Source: Rugamonas violacea (GTDB taxonomy: Bacteria; Pseudomonadota; Gammaproteobacteria; Burkholderiales; Burkholderiaceae_D). From it: a stretch of DNA of 64,000 bases. Positions 56,909 through 64,000 of the stretch are shown in pieces; the stretch's first letter is position 1, and the number at the start of each line of letters is the position of its first letter. The notes under the pieces are model-generated. The model ran no database searches. It worked only from the letters and a program-made list of their open reading frames with translations, and was not told where the DNA came from. Position numbers and translations under genes: made by a program. The stretch spans positions 54,380 through 118,379 of the forward strand of contig NZ_JAEMNU010000153.1 of NCBI RefSeq assembly GCF_016461825.1, written 5' to 3'.

Positions 56909-57757
56909 GCGCCGCGGACCTGGCCGCCGGCGCCGCCGGCAGCAGGGCCGAATCGGCCGGCAGGCCGGCCTGCAGCAATTTGAGCGCCTCGGCCGTCAAG
57001 GCCACGAAGGCGTTCTGGTGGGCCGCCAGTTGGCCCATCATCCAGGCCCAGCCCTCGTCGGTCTCCTGCAGCCAGACGGTGCCTTCGGGGAAGACCGGCG
57101 GCAAGGCGTCCAGGCTGGCGTCGAGCACGATGCGGCTGCGCGGTCCCCACAGATAGTCGGGCGGCAGCGCGCGCTGCCAGGTGAACTGGTTCTTCTCGGC
57201 GTAGGTGTGGTTGTGGCGGAAGGTCAGGTCGACCACCTCGACGTCGTCGCCGCCGTGCACATCGGCCGACTCTATCCAGCAATGGTAGGCGCCGCCGTTC
57301 GGATTGGCGAAAGCGGCGTTGTCGGCCATGCGCATCAGCTGGCCGCCGCCGCAGTCGACCGCCGCCAGCCCGGCCACCGGCCGGTAGACGCGGTCGAGCA
57401 CAATGCTGATCAGGTTGGCGCCGACGATGGCGTACACATGGCATAAGGAACAGTATTGCGCCGGATAGTACTGGCGTATCACCTGGTTGACGCAATGCGC
57501 GATCAGAGATTTGATGGATTGGGTCATCAATAAAGCTTCACTAGTAAGGAAAACACATGGATCAAAAACGATCGCCATCCTTATGTAACGGAATGTTTCT
57601 CAGGAACTTTACCATCAGGAAATATATTTTCCATCCGACCCAAGTCGGCGCAGCCCGCTGAACTTTTTTTGCCCGCGCCGGACTAACCCTGAACACCGCC
57701 GCCTGTCCACGCAGCGGCGGCGCCGGTATCGGCATTGTTCATTGTTAAGGAGGCATT

Positions 57758-58135
57758 ATGGCTATTACTTCACCCGTCAAACGATGGCAAGACCAGCTGA
57801 TCTTGCTGCTCGGCCTGTGCTTGTTCATCACACCCTGGATCTTCAACTACCCCATCCCCTCGCCCGAGGCCTGGAACGCCTTCATCTCCGGCGCGGTGAT
57901 CGCCGTGCTGGCCGCCTTCGATCTGTACAAGACCTTTATCTGGGCGGTGGTGCTCAACCTCTTCGTGGGGATCTGGGTGGCCATTTCGCCCTGGGTGTTG
58001 AAGGTGGCCGATCAGCGTCCGCTGATGTGGGGCACCTTGATCGTCGGCGTCGCGGTGGCCGTGCTGGCCGCCTGGGAACTGCGCACCGACCCCGACCTGC
58101 ACAAGCACTGGCCCGGCGCCGGCCACGCCACCTGA
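57758..58135 (+). CDS. SPW-repeat membrane protein
   Basis: 125 aa with two SPW-type repeats, each a pair of TM helices: LLLGLCLFITPWIFNY and LNLFVGIWVAISPWVLK, carrying the (S/T)PW signature. AAGGAGGCATT gives a perfect ribosome site. Four membrane segments, short cytoplasmic tails. Function of the family is unknown; AT-rich DNA in front (57540-57750) probably holds the promoter. Confidence 0.9.
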   Translation: MAITSPVKRWQDQLILLLGLCLFITPWIFNYPIPSPEAWNAFISGAVIAVLAAFDLYKTFIWAVVLNLFVGIWVAISPWVLKVADQRPLMWGTLIVGVAVAVLAAWELRTDPDLHKHWPGAGHAT

Positions 58136-58175
58136 GCGGCCGCTGCGGCGGCTAACTATCCGCGCCGCAAGCGAC

Positions 58176-58204
58176 AACGGCGCCGCCGTGAAGGCGGCGC
58201 CGTT
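58176..58204. terminator. hairpin between convergent genes
   Basis: AACGGCGCCGCC, loop GTGAA, GGCGGCGCCGTT: a perfect 12-base stem between the SPW gene and the convergent EAL-HDOD gene. No T-run, so termination is uncertain. Confidence 0.5.
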
Positions 58205-58231
58205 GCGCGTTATGGCGGACTGGGCGGCGGG

Positions 58232-59512
58232 CTACAGCGCGTAGCGCACCACGTTGTCGCTCCACTCGAAGGCGGCCATTTCCAGTTCGACCAGCTCGTC
58301 GGTGGACATGGCCAAGTCGCGCAAGGTCGGCACGATGTGGTCTTCCAGTTCCTCGATGCGTTCGATGCATTCGGCCAGCTTGAGCAGGTCGCCGAAGAAG
58401 CCGCCACGGAACATCAGCGCGTCGGCCACCTCGTCGTTGACGGGAATCTGCGCCAAAATCTCCGACATCGGAATGCCGAACAGCGTGTCCATCAGCGACA
58501 TGATGCCGACCGTGAAGGCGACGTCGGCGACGTAGCGCTGGCTCGGCCGCAGCTTGTTGGCCAGCAGTTCGAGCAGGCGGCCACGGGTGGTGGCCAGCAT
58601 CAGCAGCGGCGTCATGCTGTGGCCGCGCTTGGCCGGTTCGGCGTACAGCATGATCTGCAGCCAGCGTTGCAGTTGGCGGCGGCCGAGGATGGTCACGGCC
58701 TGGCTCAGCGAGTCGATGCGCTGGCGCGCGCCGACGGCCGGCGTGTTGACCAGTCGCAGCAGGTTGAGCGCCAGCGAAACGTCCTTCTTGATGGCGCGTT
58801 CGATCTCCAGGTTGTCGGCCTCGGAGGTGACCAGGGTCATCAGCTCCATCACCGCCAGCTGCGACGGCGACAGCTTCTTGCCGCTCATGATGACGGGTTT
58901 GGCGAAGTAATAGCCCTGGAAGTAGTCGAAGCCCAGGTCCAGGCAGTTCTTGAACTCCTCGCGCGTTTCGACCTTCTCGGCCACCAGCTTCTTGTTGTCC
59001 TGCTTGAAGCGGGGCGCCAACTTCATCAGGGTCGACAAGGGCATGTCGCGCATGTCCATCTTGATGTATTCGACCAGCGGCAACAGCGACTGCACGTGGC
59101 CGGTGTCGAGGGTGACGTCGTCGAGCGCGAACGAGAAGCCGTGGCCGACCAGCTCGGCCATGCGGTTCAGCACCGGCGGGCTCACCTTCATCGTCTCGAC
59201 CACTTCCAGCACCACTTTTTCGCGCGGCAGGAAGCTGAAGATGTCGCTCATGATGACGTCGGCGTCAACATTGACGAAGCCGAGCGCGTCGCCGATCACC
59301 TTCTCCATGCCCAGTTGGGCGGCGTGGGCGATCACCGAGGCGGTGGCGCTCAGGTCGCTGCTGATATTCGCGGGGCCGACCGGCGCGTTGCGGAATAACA
59401 ACTCGTAGCCGAATAGCGCTTGGTTCCGATCCAGGATCGGCTGGCGGCCCAGATAAAATTCGCGCACGCGCAAACTCTTCAGGCTCATATCGTTGCTGGA
59501 AATATCAATCAT
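58232..59512 (-). CDS. degenerate EAL-HDOD signalling protein (YuxH-like)
   Basis: 426 aa. Residues about 15-205 are an EAL-like domain with a degenerate signature (FGYELLFR in place of EALxR) and no DDFGTG loop (FALDDVTLDTGH instead), so it should not hydrolyse c-di-GMP. GYYFAKPVIMSGK closes it. Residues about 210-405 are an HDOD domain (LEIERAIKKDVSLALNLLRL, ILGRRQLQRWLQIMLYAE). The combination is usually a regulatory adaptor for motility or c-di-GMP pathways. Confidence 0.93.
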   Translation of the reverse strand: MIDISSNDMSLKSLRVREFYLGRQPILDRNQALFGYELLFRNAPVGPANISSDLSATASVIAHAAQLGMEKVIGDALGFVNVDADVIMSDIFSFLPREKVVLEVVETMKVSPPVLNRMAELVGHGFSFALDDVTLDTGHVQSLLPLVEYIKMDMRDMPLSTLMKLAPRFKQDNKKLVAEKVETREEFKNCLDLGFDYFQGYYFAKPVIMSGKKLSPSQLAVMELMTLVTSEADNLEIERAIKKDVSLALNLLRLVNTPAVGARQRIDSLSQAVTILGRRQLQRWLQIMLYAEPAKRGHSMTPLLMLATTRGRLLELLANKLRPSQRYVADVAFTVGIMSLMDTLFGIPMSEILAQIPVNDEVADALMFRGGFFGDLLKLAECIERIEELEDHIVPTLRDLAMSTDELVELEMAAFEWSDNVVRYAL

Positions 59513-59674
59513 GGAAATCTGTCAGTCTGTTCGAGTGACCGCGATAACGGCGATAGCGCTACCACAAGCCACGGGTTGGCAATGCTGAGAATAGCGCTAC
59601 TTTACTCCATTTATTCCCTTCTACTAACGTTCTGGCATCAATTTCGGGGCTTGTTTTGGACAATTGTGGACAAA

Positions 59675-60454
59675 TCAGTCAGTCGGCCCCGCCTGCGGCA
59701 CACCGTCGACAAACAACTTCAATTCGCCGGGCGCGAAGGCGGTCCAGCGCTCGTTGGTGGTCAGCGGCTGGGTGACGATGATGGCGACGCGGTCGTTCGG
59801 CGTGGTGACCTGGGAAAAATCGACGCTGACGTCCTCGTCGGACAGCTCGGCCGTGACGAAGGGATGCTGGCGCACCAGGTAGAACAACTGGGTCGAGCAG
59901 TGGGCGAACAACTCGCCTCCGCTCGACAGCATCATGTTGAAGGTGCCGTGGCTGGCGATCTCGGCCACCAGCTCGGCCAGCGCGGCGCGCAACTCGGCCA
60001 GCGCCGGGCGCCGGTCGCCGAAGCGGCGGCGCAGCTGCTGCAATAGGTAACAGAAGGCCAACTCGCTGTCGGTGCTGCCGACCGGGCGGAAGGCGCCGTC
60101 CAGGGTCGGCGCGAACTGCTTCAGGTCGCCGTTGTGGGCGAACACCCAGTAACGGCCCCACAGCTCGCGCACGAAGGGGTGGCAGTTCTCCAGCGCCACC
60201 TGGCCCTGGGTGGCCTTGCGGATGTGGGCGATGACGTTGGTCGATTTGATCGGGTAGCGCTTGATCAGCTCGGCCACCGGCGAGGCGATGGCGGCCTGGT
60301 GGTCGACGAAGTGGCGCACCCCGGCGCCCTCGAAAAAGGCGATGCCCCAACCGTCGTGGTGGGTGTCGGTGCGGCCGCCGCGCATGGCGAAGCCGGTAAA
60401 GCTAAAGACAATGTCGGTGGGGACATTGCAGTTCATTCCAAGAAGTTGGCACAT
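59675..60454 (-). CDS. class II glutamine amidotransferase (YafJ-like)
   Basis: 259 aa starting MCQLLGMNCN, so the N-terminal nucleophile Cys2 is exposed after Met removal. RGGRTDTHHDGWGIAFFEG, AHIRKATQG and VFAHNGDLKQF are the glutaminase landmarks; no synthase partner domain is attached. Some relatives act in ergothioneine or gamma-glutamyl metabolism, but the acceptor here is unknown. Confidence 0.93.
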   Translation of the reverse strand: MCQLLGMNCNVPTDIVFSFTGFAMRGGRTDTHHDGWGIAFFEGAGVRHFVDHQAAIASPVAELIKRYPIKSTNVIAHIRKATQGQVALENCHPFVRELWGRYWVFAHNGDLKQFAPTLDGAFRPVGSTDSELAFCYLLQQLRRRFGDRRPALAELRAALAELVAEIASHGTFNMMLSSGGELFAHCSTQLFYLVRQHPFVTAELSDEDVSVDFSQVTTPNDRVAIIVTQPLTTNERWTAFAPGELKLFVDGVPQAGPTD

Positions 60455-60573
60455 GGTGGTTCCGGCTGCGAAAAAAAACGGGATGCAGAATCGCATCCCA
60501 CGGCAGCACCTTACCATGCACCGGCCGCCACTTGGCCATTCGCTGGCCACGGGACGGCGTGGCGCGGGCCGGC

Positions 60574-60831
60574 CTAGTGCAAGAGCACCGGTTGGCTCAT
60601 CAGCGAATCGTAGCTGCCGAGGAATTCGTCGATCTCCGCCATGGTCGGCTCGCCGGCGATCAATTCGTTGACGTCGCGGCGGAAGGTTTGCGCCAGCTCG
60701 CCGGCGATGAAGATTTCCCGCTTGCCGCCCTTGTCGACGATCTCGTAGCCGCCGAAACGCAGTGCCTCCAATTCGCGGTCGACGCCGAACTCGACCACGC
60801 TGTATTGCTCGCTGTTGTAGATGAGGTTCAT
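60574..60831 (-). CDS. DUF3567-type small protein
   Basis: 85 aa from the ATG at 60831 (MNLIYNSEQYSVVEFG), preceded by AAGGATGCACT. Short beta-strand rich N-terminus, then KGGKREIFIAGELAQTFRRD and an acidic helical end. Matches the pattern of DUF3567, a Burkholderiales-restricted family of unknown function. Confidence 0.82.
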   Translation of the reverse strand: MNLIYNSEQYSVVEFGVDRELEALRFGGYEIVDKGGKREIFIAGELAQTFRRDVNELIAGEPTMAEIDEFLGSYDSLMSQPVLLH

Positions 60832-60964
60832 AGTGCATCCTTTTCTCAAGGGACGGAGCATGCACTCCGCCATTCGGTATCGATTTGGGGCTCGCTGGCC
60901 TCATTTTCAAGATCGAGAGCGCTATCCGGCCGCGGCCGGCGGATCTGTGGGCAGGCGGCGAGTA

Positions 60965-61393
60965 TCAGGCCGCGATGTCGGGTTGTAGGGCAAGCAACTC
61001 GCCGTAGGGGGCGTCGGACAGCCACAGGCGCAGCTGTTCGAGATGGCTGGCGTTGGCCAGGCTGATGTAGAGCTGGGCGGGAGCAAGGCGCAGCACACGA
61101 TTCAATGTTACGCGCAAAACCAAATTCCCGCTACAGCACAGGCAACCGGGGGCGATGCGCACGATATGCGGGAAGGGCGACGGCGCGGCGGCGGCGGAGC
61201 TGCCGGCCTCGGCCAGCGCGGCGCCGCCGTCGGCCAAACCTTCGAGGATGACGGCGTCGGCCGCGCCGGCACGCAGCAAGGCGGCGATGGCCGCCTCGCG
61301 CGCGCCGGCGTTGCCGCCGTGTACCAGGGTGGTCGGCACGGCGCGGCGCGCCGGCGCGGCGCCGGCGCGGCTGGCCGGCACGGCCGGGGTCAC
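60965..61393 (-). CDS. degenerate CobW/COG0523-like protein
   Basis: 142 aa from a GTG at 61393 that overlaps the stop of the response regulator (GTGA). The motif RIAPGCLCCSGNLVLRVTLN looks like the GCxCC metal-binding element of COG0523/CobW GTPases, but the N-terminal loop is GGNAGAREAAIAALL, which lacks the GxxGxGKT P-loop, and the protein is less than half the usual size. It probably cannot bind GTP in the normal way. Cotranscribed with the NtrX/NtrY-like pair. Confidence 0.6.
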   Translation of the reverse strand: MTPAVPASRAGAAPARRAVPTTLVHGGNAGAREAAIAALLRAGAADAVILEGLADGGAALAEAGSSAAAAPSPFPHIVRIAPGCLCCSGNLVLRVTLNRVLRLAPAQLYISLANASHLEQLRLWLSDAPYGELLALQPDIAA

Positions 61394-62100
61394 GCGTTCT
61401 TTTTCGCCAGCTTGCCCGGCTCGACGCCGAGTTGCTTGAGCTTGCGATACAGGTGGGTGCGTTCGAGGCCGGTCTTCTCGGCCACGCGGGTCATGCTGCC
61501 GCCCTCGCGTCCCAGATGGTGCTCGAAGTACATGCGCTCGAAGGCGTCGCGCGCCTCGCGCAGCGGCAGGTCGAACGACAGGTTGAACATGTGGCTGTCG
61601 CCGCCGGCCACCACCTGGGCGCCGCCGCGCGCACCGGCCGTCACCAAGGTCGCTTGGCCGCCGAAGCCGTTCGACTCCTCGGCCGCCACCGGCGCCACGG
61701 GACGCGGCGCCAGCGCCGGCGCCCGCACCGTCTCCTGCGCCCGCGTCAGGCCCTGCTGCACCGCCTTGAGCAGCTTCTGCAGGGCGATCGGCTTCTCGAG
61801 GAAGTTCAGCGCGCCGATGCGGGTCGCCTCGACGGCCGTGTCGATCGTCGCGTGGCCGGACATCATGATGACCGGCATGGTCAGCAGGCCGTCGCGTTGC
61901 CACTCCTTGAGCAGGGTCACGCCGTCGGTATCCGGCATCCAGATATCGAGCAGCACCAGGTCGGGCGCGCCGCCCGCTCGCGCCTCGCGCGCTTGCTGCG
62001 CGTTCTCGGCCAGTTGTATCGCATGTCCCTCGTCGCTCAAAATCTCCGAGAGCAACTCGCGGATGCCCATTTCATCGTCCACTACCAGAATGTTTGCCAT
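61390..62100 (-). CDS. NtrX-like response regulator without AAA+ domain
   Basis: 236 aa. Receiver domain at residues 1-120 (ILVVDDEMGIREL, LVLLDIWMPDTDG, MMSGHATIDTA, FLEKPIAL), a variable linker of about 50 residues, then a Fis-type HTH (GSMTRVAEKTGLERTHLYRK). The sigma54-activating AAA+ module that NtrX normally carries between them is absent, so it should act by binding rather than by sigma54 ATPase activity. Follows the NtrY-like kinase by 57 bases. GGGATAG precedes the ATG. Confidence 0.93.
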   Translation of the reverse strand: MANILVVDDEMGIRELLSEILSDEGHAIQLAENAQQAREARAGGAPDLVLLDIWMPDTDGVTLLKEWQRDGLLTMPVIMMSGHATIDTAVEATRIGALNFLEKPIALQKLLKAVQQGLTRAQETVRAPALAPRPVAPVAAEESNGFGGQATLVTAGARGGAQVVAGGDSHMFNLSFDLPLREARDAFERMYFEHHLGREGGSMTRVAEKTGLERTHLYRKLKQLGVEPGKLAKKNA

Positions 62101-62157
62101 CTATCCCTGCCTTCCTCGCCGTCTTGTTGCGGCAATGAATTTATTGTCATTGAAACG

Positions 62158-64000
62158 TTAGGTAATTTGCGTCGCCGGTGCTAACTTTAACAGCAAAATC
62201 ACCACCGACACGCCACTTCTATCGACATGGTTCTGGATATCGATCCGGCCCCCATGTTCGTCGATAATTTTTTTCACCATCGCCAGGCCGAGGCCGGTGC
62301 CGCGCGCCTTCGAGGTGACATACGGTTCGAACGCCCGCGCCAGGATTTTCGGCGCGAAGCCAGGGCCGTTGTCGACGATGGCCAGGCGCACCGCGGTGCG
62401 CGTGGCGCCGTCCGCGCCCTGATAATGAATGGCTTCGGTGACGACGTCAATGCGTGCTTGCGCGGCGCCGGCCGGCAACTCGGCCATGGCGTCCTGGGCG
62501 TTCTGCAGCAGGTTGTGTATCACCTGGCGCAACTGGGTCTCGTCGCCCATCACCGGCGGCAGGCCGGCGGCCAGTTGCGGGTGGATGATGTCGTCGCCCT
62601 CGCCGCTGGTGTAGAGGTGCAGGATCTCGTCGATCAGGCCGTTCAGGTCGAGCGCGCCGAGCACCGCCGGCGGCGTCTTGGCGTAGTCGCGGAAGTCGTC
62701 GACCATGCGCTTCATCGACGCCACCTGGTTGACGATGGTCGCGGTGCCCTTGTTGAGCAGGGCGGCGTCGGCGCCGTCGAGCTTGTGCTCGAGCTTCATC
62801 TGCAGGCGCTCGGCCGACAGCTGGATCGGCGTCAGCGGGTTCTTGATCTCGTGCGCCAGCCGGCGCGCCACCTCGCCCCAGGCGATCGAGCGCTGCGCCG
62901 AGATGACGTCGGAGATGTCATCGAACACCACCAGATAGCTGCTGCCGCTTTCGGCCGGCAGGCGCGAGCCGCGCGTCAGCAGGGTCAGCTCGTGCTCCTC
63001 GACGGCGCCGGGACGGCGCGGCAGCTCGATCTGGCGCTGCCAGTGCTGGCGTGGCGCGCCGCGCCCGGCGGCCGACTGCGCGCTCTGCGCCGAGAAGGCG
63101 GCGACGATGGCGGCGCCGAACTCCTGCAGGCCGTCGACCTGCTCGAGCCGCCGGCCGATCAGGCTGGGCACGGCCAGTTGCAAAATGGGCTCGACCGAGT
63201 CGTTGCAGCTGAGCAGATGAAAGTCGCCGTCGAACACCATCACCCCGGCCGACATGTTCGCCAGCACCGATTCCAGGTGCGCCTTGGCGCTCTGCAGCGC
63301 GGCGCGGTTCTTCTCGACGGCGCTGCGCGCGTCCGACAACTGCCGCGTCATGGTGTTGAACGACTGCGTCAGCGTGCCCAGTTCGTCCGAGGTGGCGACG
63401 ATGGGGCGCGGCGACAGGTCGCCCTCGGCCACCGCGCGCGTGCCTTCGGCCAGCAGCAGCAGCGGCTGGGCCAGGTCGCTGGCGATCAGGAAGGCGCTGG
63501 CGATGGCGCCGAACACGGCCAGCAGCAGGGTCAGGGTCAGCGTCTCGATGTACATCTTGCGCAGGCCGACGCGGGCCACGAAGCGCTCCTTGTACTCGCT
63601 GTAGGCGCTGCGGATGGTCTCGCCGTTGCTGGCCAACAGGGACGGCGCCAGCTGGATCAGCTGCAGGTAGCGCGGCGCCAGGTGGGTGCCGTTCGGCTGC
63701 ACGTGGTCGGGAATGGCCAGCAGCACGCGCAGGCGCAGGTTGTTGACCAGGTCGGGCGCGCCGGGCGGATTGACCATGTCGCCGCGCAGCTCGTTGCCGC
63801 CCTCGGCGGCGCCGTAGGCCGTCTCGCTCTTCGCCGTCGCCAGCATGGCGTCGGTCGGCAGGTCGGCGCTCAGGTTGCCGCTCTGGCGCGCGCGGGCGCT
63901 GACGATCAGGCCGCCGTCGGCGTCGACGATCATGGCGTTCTGCATGCCGGGCTGCTGCTTGACCAGGCGCGCCAGGGTCGCCGGCTCGCTGCCGAAGGGC
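62158..64000 (-). CDS. NtrY-like sensor histidine kinase (5' end beyond window)
   Basis: Runs off the right edge; at least 613 aa. In order: extracytoplasmic region, TM (LTLTLLLAVFGAIASAFLIA), HAMP (LAEGTRAVAEGDLSPRP), PAS-like segment (VLANMSAGVMVFDGDFHLLS), H-box HEIKNPLTPIQLSAERL with the phospho-His, and ATPase boxes (HNLLQNAQDAMAE, VDNGPGFAP, GTGLGLAMVKKI). Partner of the adjacent regulator. In related genomes rsmB and a DUF4390 gene sit further upstream, outside this window. Confidence 0.95.
   Translation of the reverse strand, partial: PFGSEPATLARLVKQQPGMQNAMIVDADGGLIVSARARQSGNLSADLPTDAMLATAKSETAYGAAEGGNELRGDMVNPPGAPDLVNNLRLRVLLAIPDHVQPNGTHLAPRYLQLIQLAPSLLASNGETIRSAYSEYKERFVARVGLRKMYIETLTLTLLLAVFGAIASAFLIASDLAQPLLLLAEGTRAVAEGDLSPRPIVATSDELGTLTQSFNTMTRQLSDARSAVEKNRAALQSAKAHLESVLANMSAGVMVFDGDFHLLSCNDSVEPILQLAVPSLIGRRLEQVDGLQEFGAAIVAAFSAQSAQSAAGRGAPRQHWQRQIELPRRPGAVEEHELTLLTRGSRLPAESGSSYLVVFDDISDVISAQRSIAWGEVARRLAHEIKNPLTPIQLSAERLQMKLEHKLDGADAALLNKGTATIVNQVASMKRMVDDFRDYAKTPPAVLGALDLNGLIDEILHLYTSGEGDDIIHPQLAAGLPPVMGDETQLRQVIHNLLQNAQDAMAELPAGAAQARIDVVTEAIHYQGADGATRTAVRLAIVDNGPGFAPKILARAFEPYVTSKARGTGLGLAMVKKIIDEHGGRIDIQNHVDRSGVSVVILLLKLAPATQIT

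Overview
The window is a high-GC chromosomal segment from a betaproteobacterium of the order Burkholderiales. The best guess from gene content and order is Oxalobacteraceae (Massilia/Duganella-like). Supporting signs are the order dusB-fis-purH-ruvCAB, the block tyrS-dtd / M23 peptidase / anmK / erpA / argC / rpsI-rplM, the divergent pair LysM-dprA-smg-topB against def-fmt, a DUF3567-type protein, and an NtrY-like kinase with an NtrX-like regulator that lacks an AAA+ domain. Most genes are housekeeping. I see no insertion sequence, prophage, CRISPR array, tRNA or rRNA.

Layout. 1-2.7 kb: frmA and two small response regulators (receiver-only, and receiver-ANTAR). 2.7-7.7 kb: a TPP-riboswitch-controlled thiamin operon thiC-thiS-thiG-thiD-thiE on the minus strand, without thiO. 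7.8-11.3 kb: a chemoreceptor and a secreted M28 peptidase. 11.5-15.1 kb: valS and a DUF2147 protein. 15.1-21 kb: yaiI, ruvB, ruvA, ruvC, purH, fis, dusB. 21.2-24.3 kb: a histidine phosphatase, a PEBP protein, dtd, tyrS. 24.4-30.3 kb: M23 peptidase, anmK, erpA, a bactofilin, argC, rpsI-rplM. 30.5-32.4 kb: OsmC-like protein, coq7, an unknown protein. 32.4-39.2 kb: two ABC export systems, the second with a permease fused to an M1-type aminopeptidase. 39.2-43.1 kb: an orphan Ala-rich protein, a LysR regulator divergent from an MDR oxidoreductase, a repeat-rich gap, and an unknown gene preceded by two stacked tiny ORFs. 43.1-50.7 kb: topB, smg, dprA, LysM protein, def, fmt. 50.8-57.5 kb: hicBA toxin-antitoxin, aldolase-family protein, Crp/Fnr regulator, metH, an unknown. 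57.7-64 kb: SPW protein, EAL-HDOD protein, class II amidotransferase, DUF3567, a degenerate CobW-like protein, and the NtrX/NtrY-like pair, whose kinase runs off the right edge.

The most unusual signals are not the genes themselves. They are: (i) five copies of a nested palindrome whose arms change together between copies; (ii) four unrelated genes each carrying an in-frame 12-bp tandem repeat at or next to a protein terminus; (iii) an 11-base C tract between the Shine-Dalgarno and the start codon of hicB; (iv) the ABC permease / M1 peptidase fusion; (v) a CobW-like protein that keeps the CxCC metal motif but has no intact P-loop.
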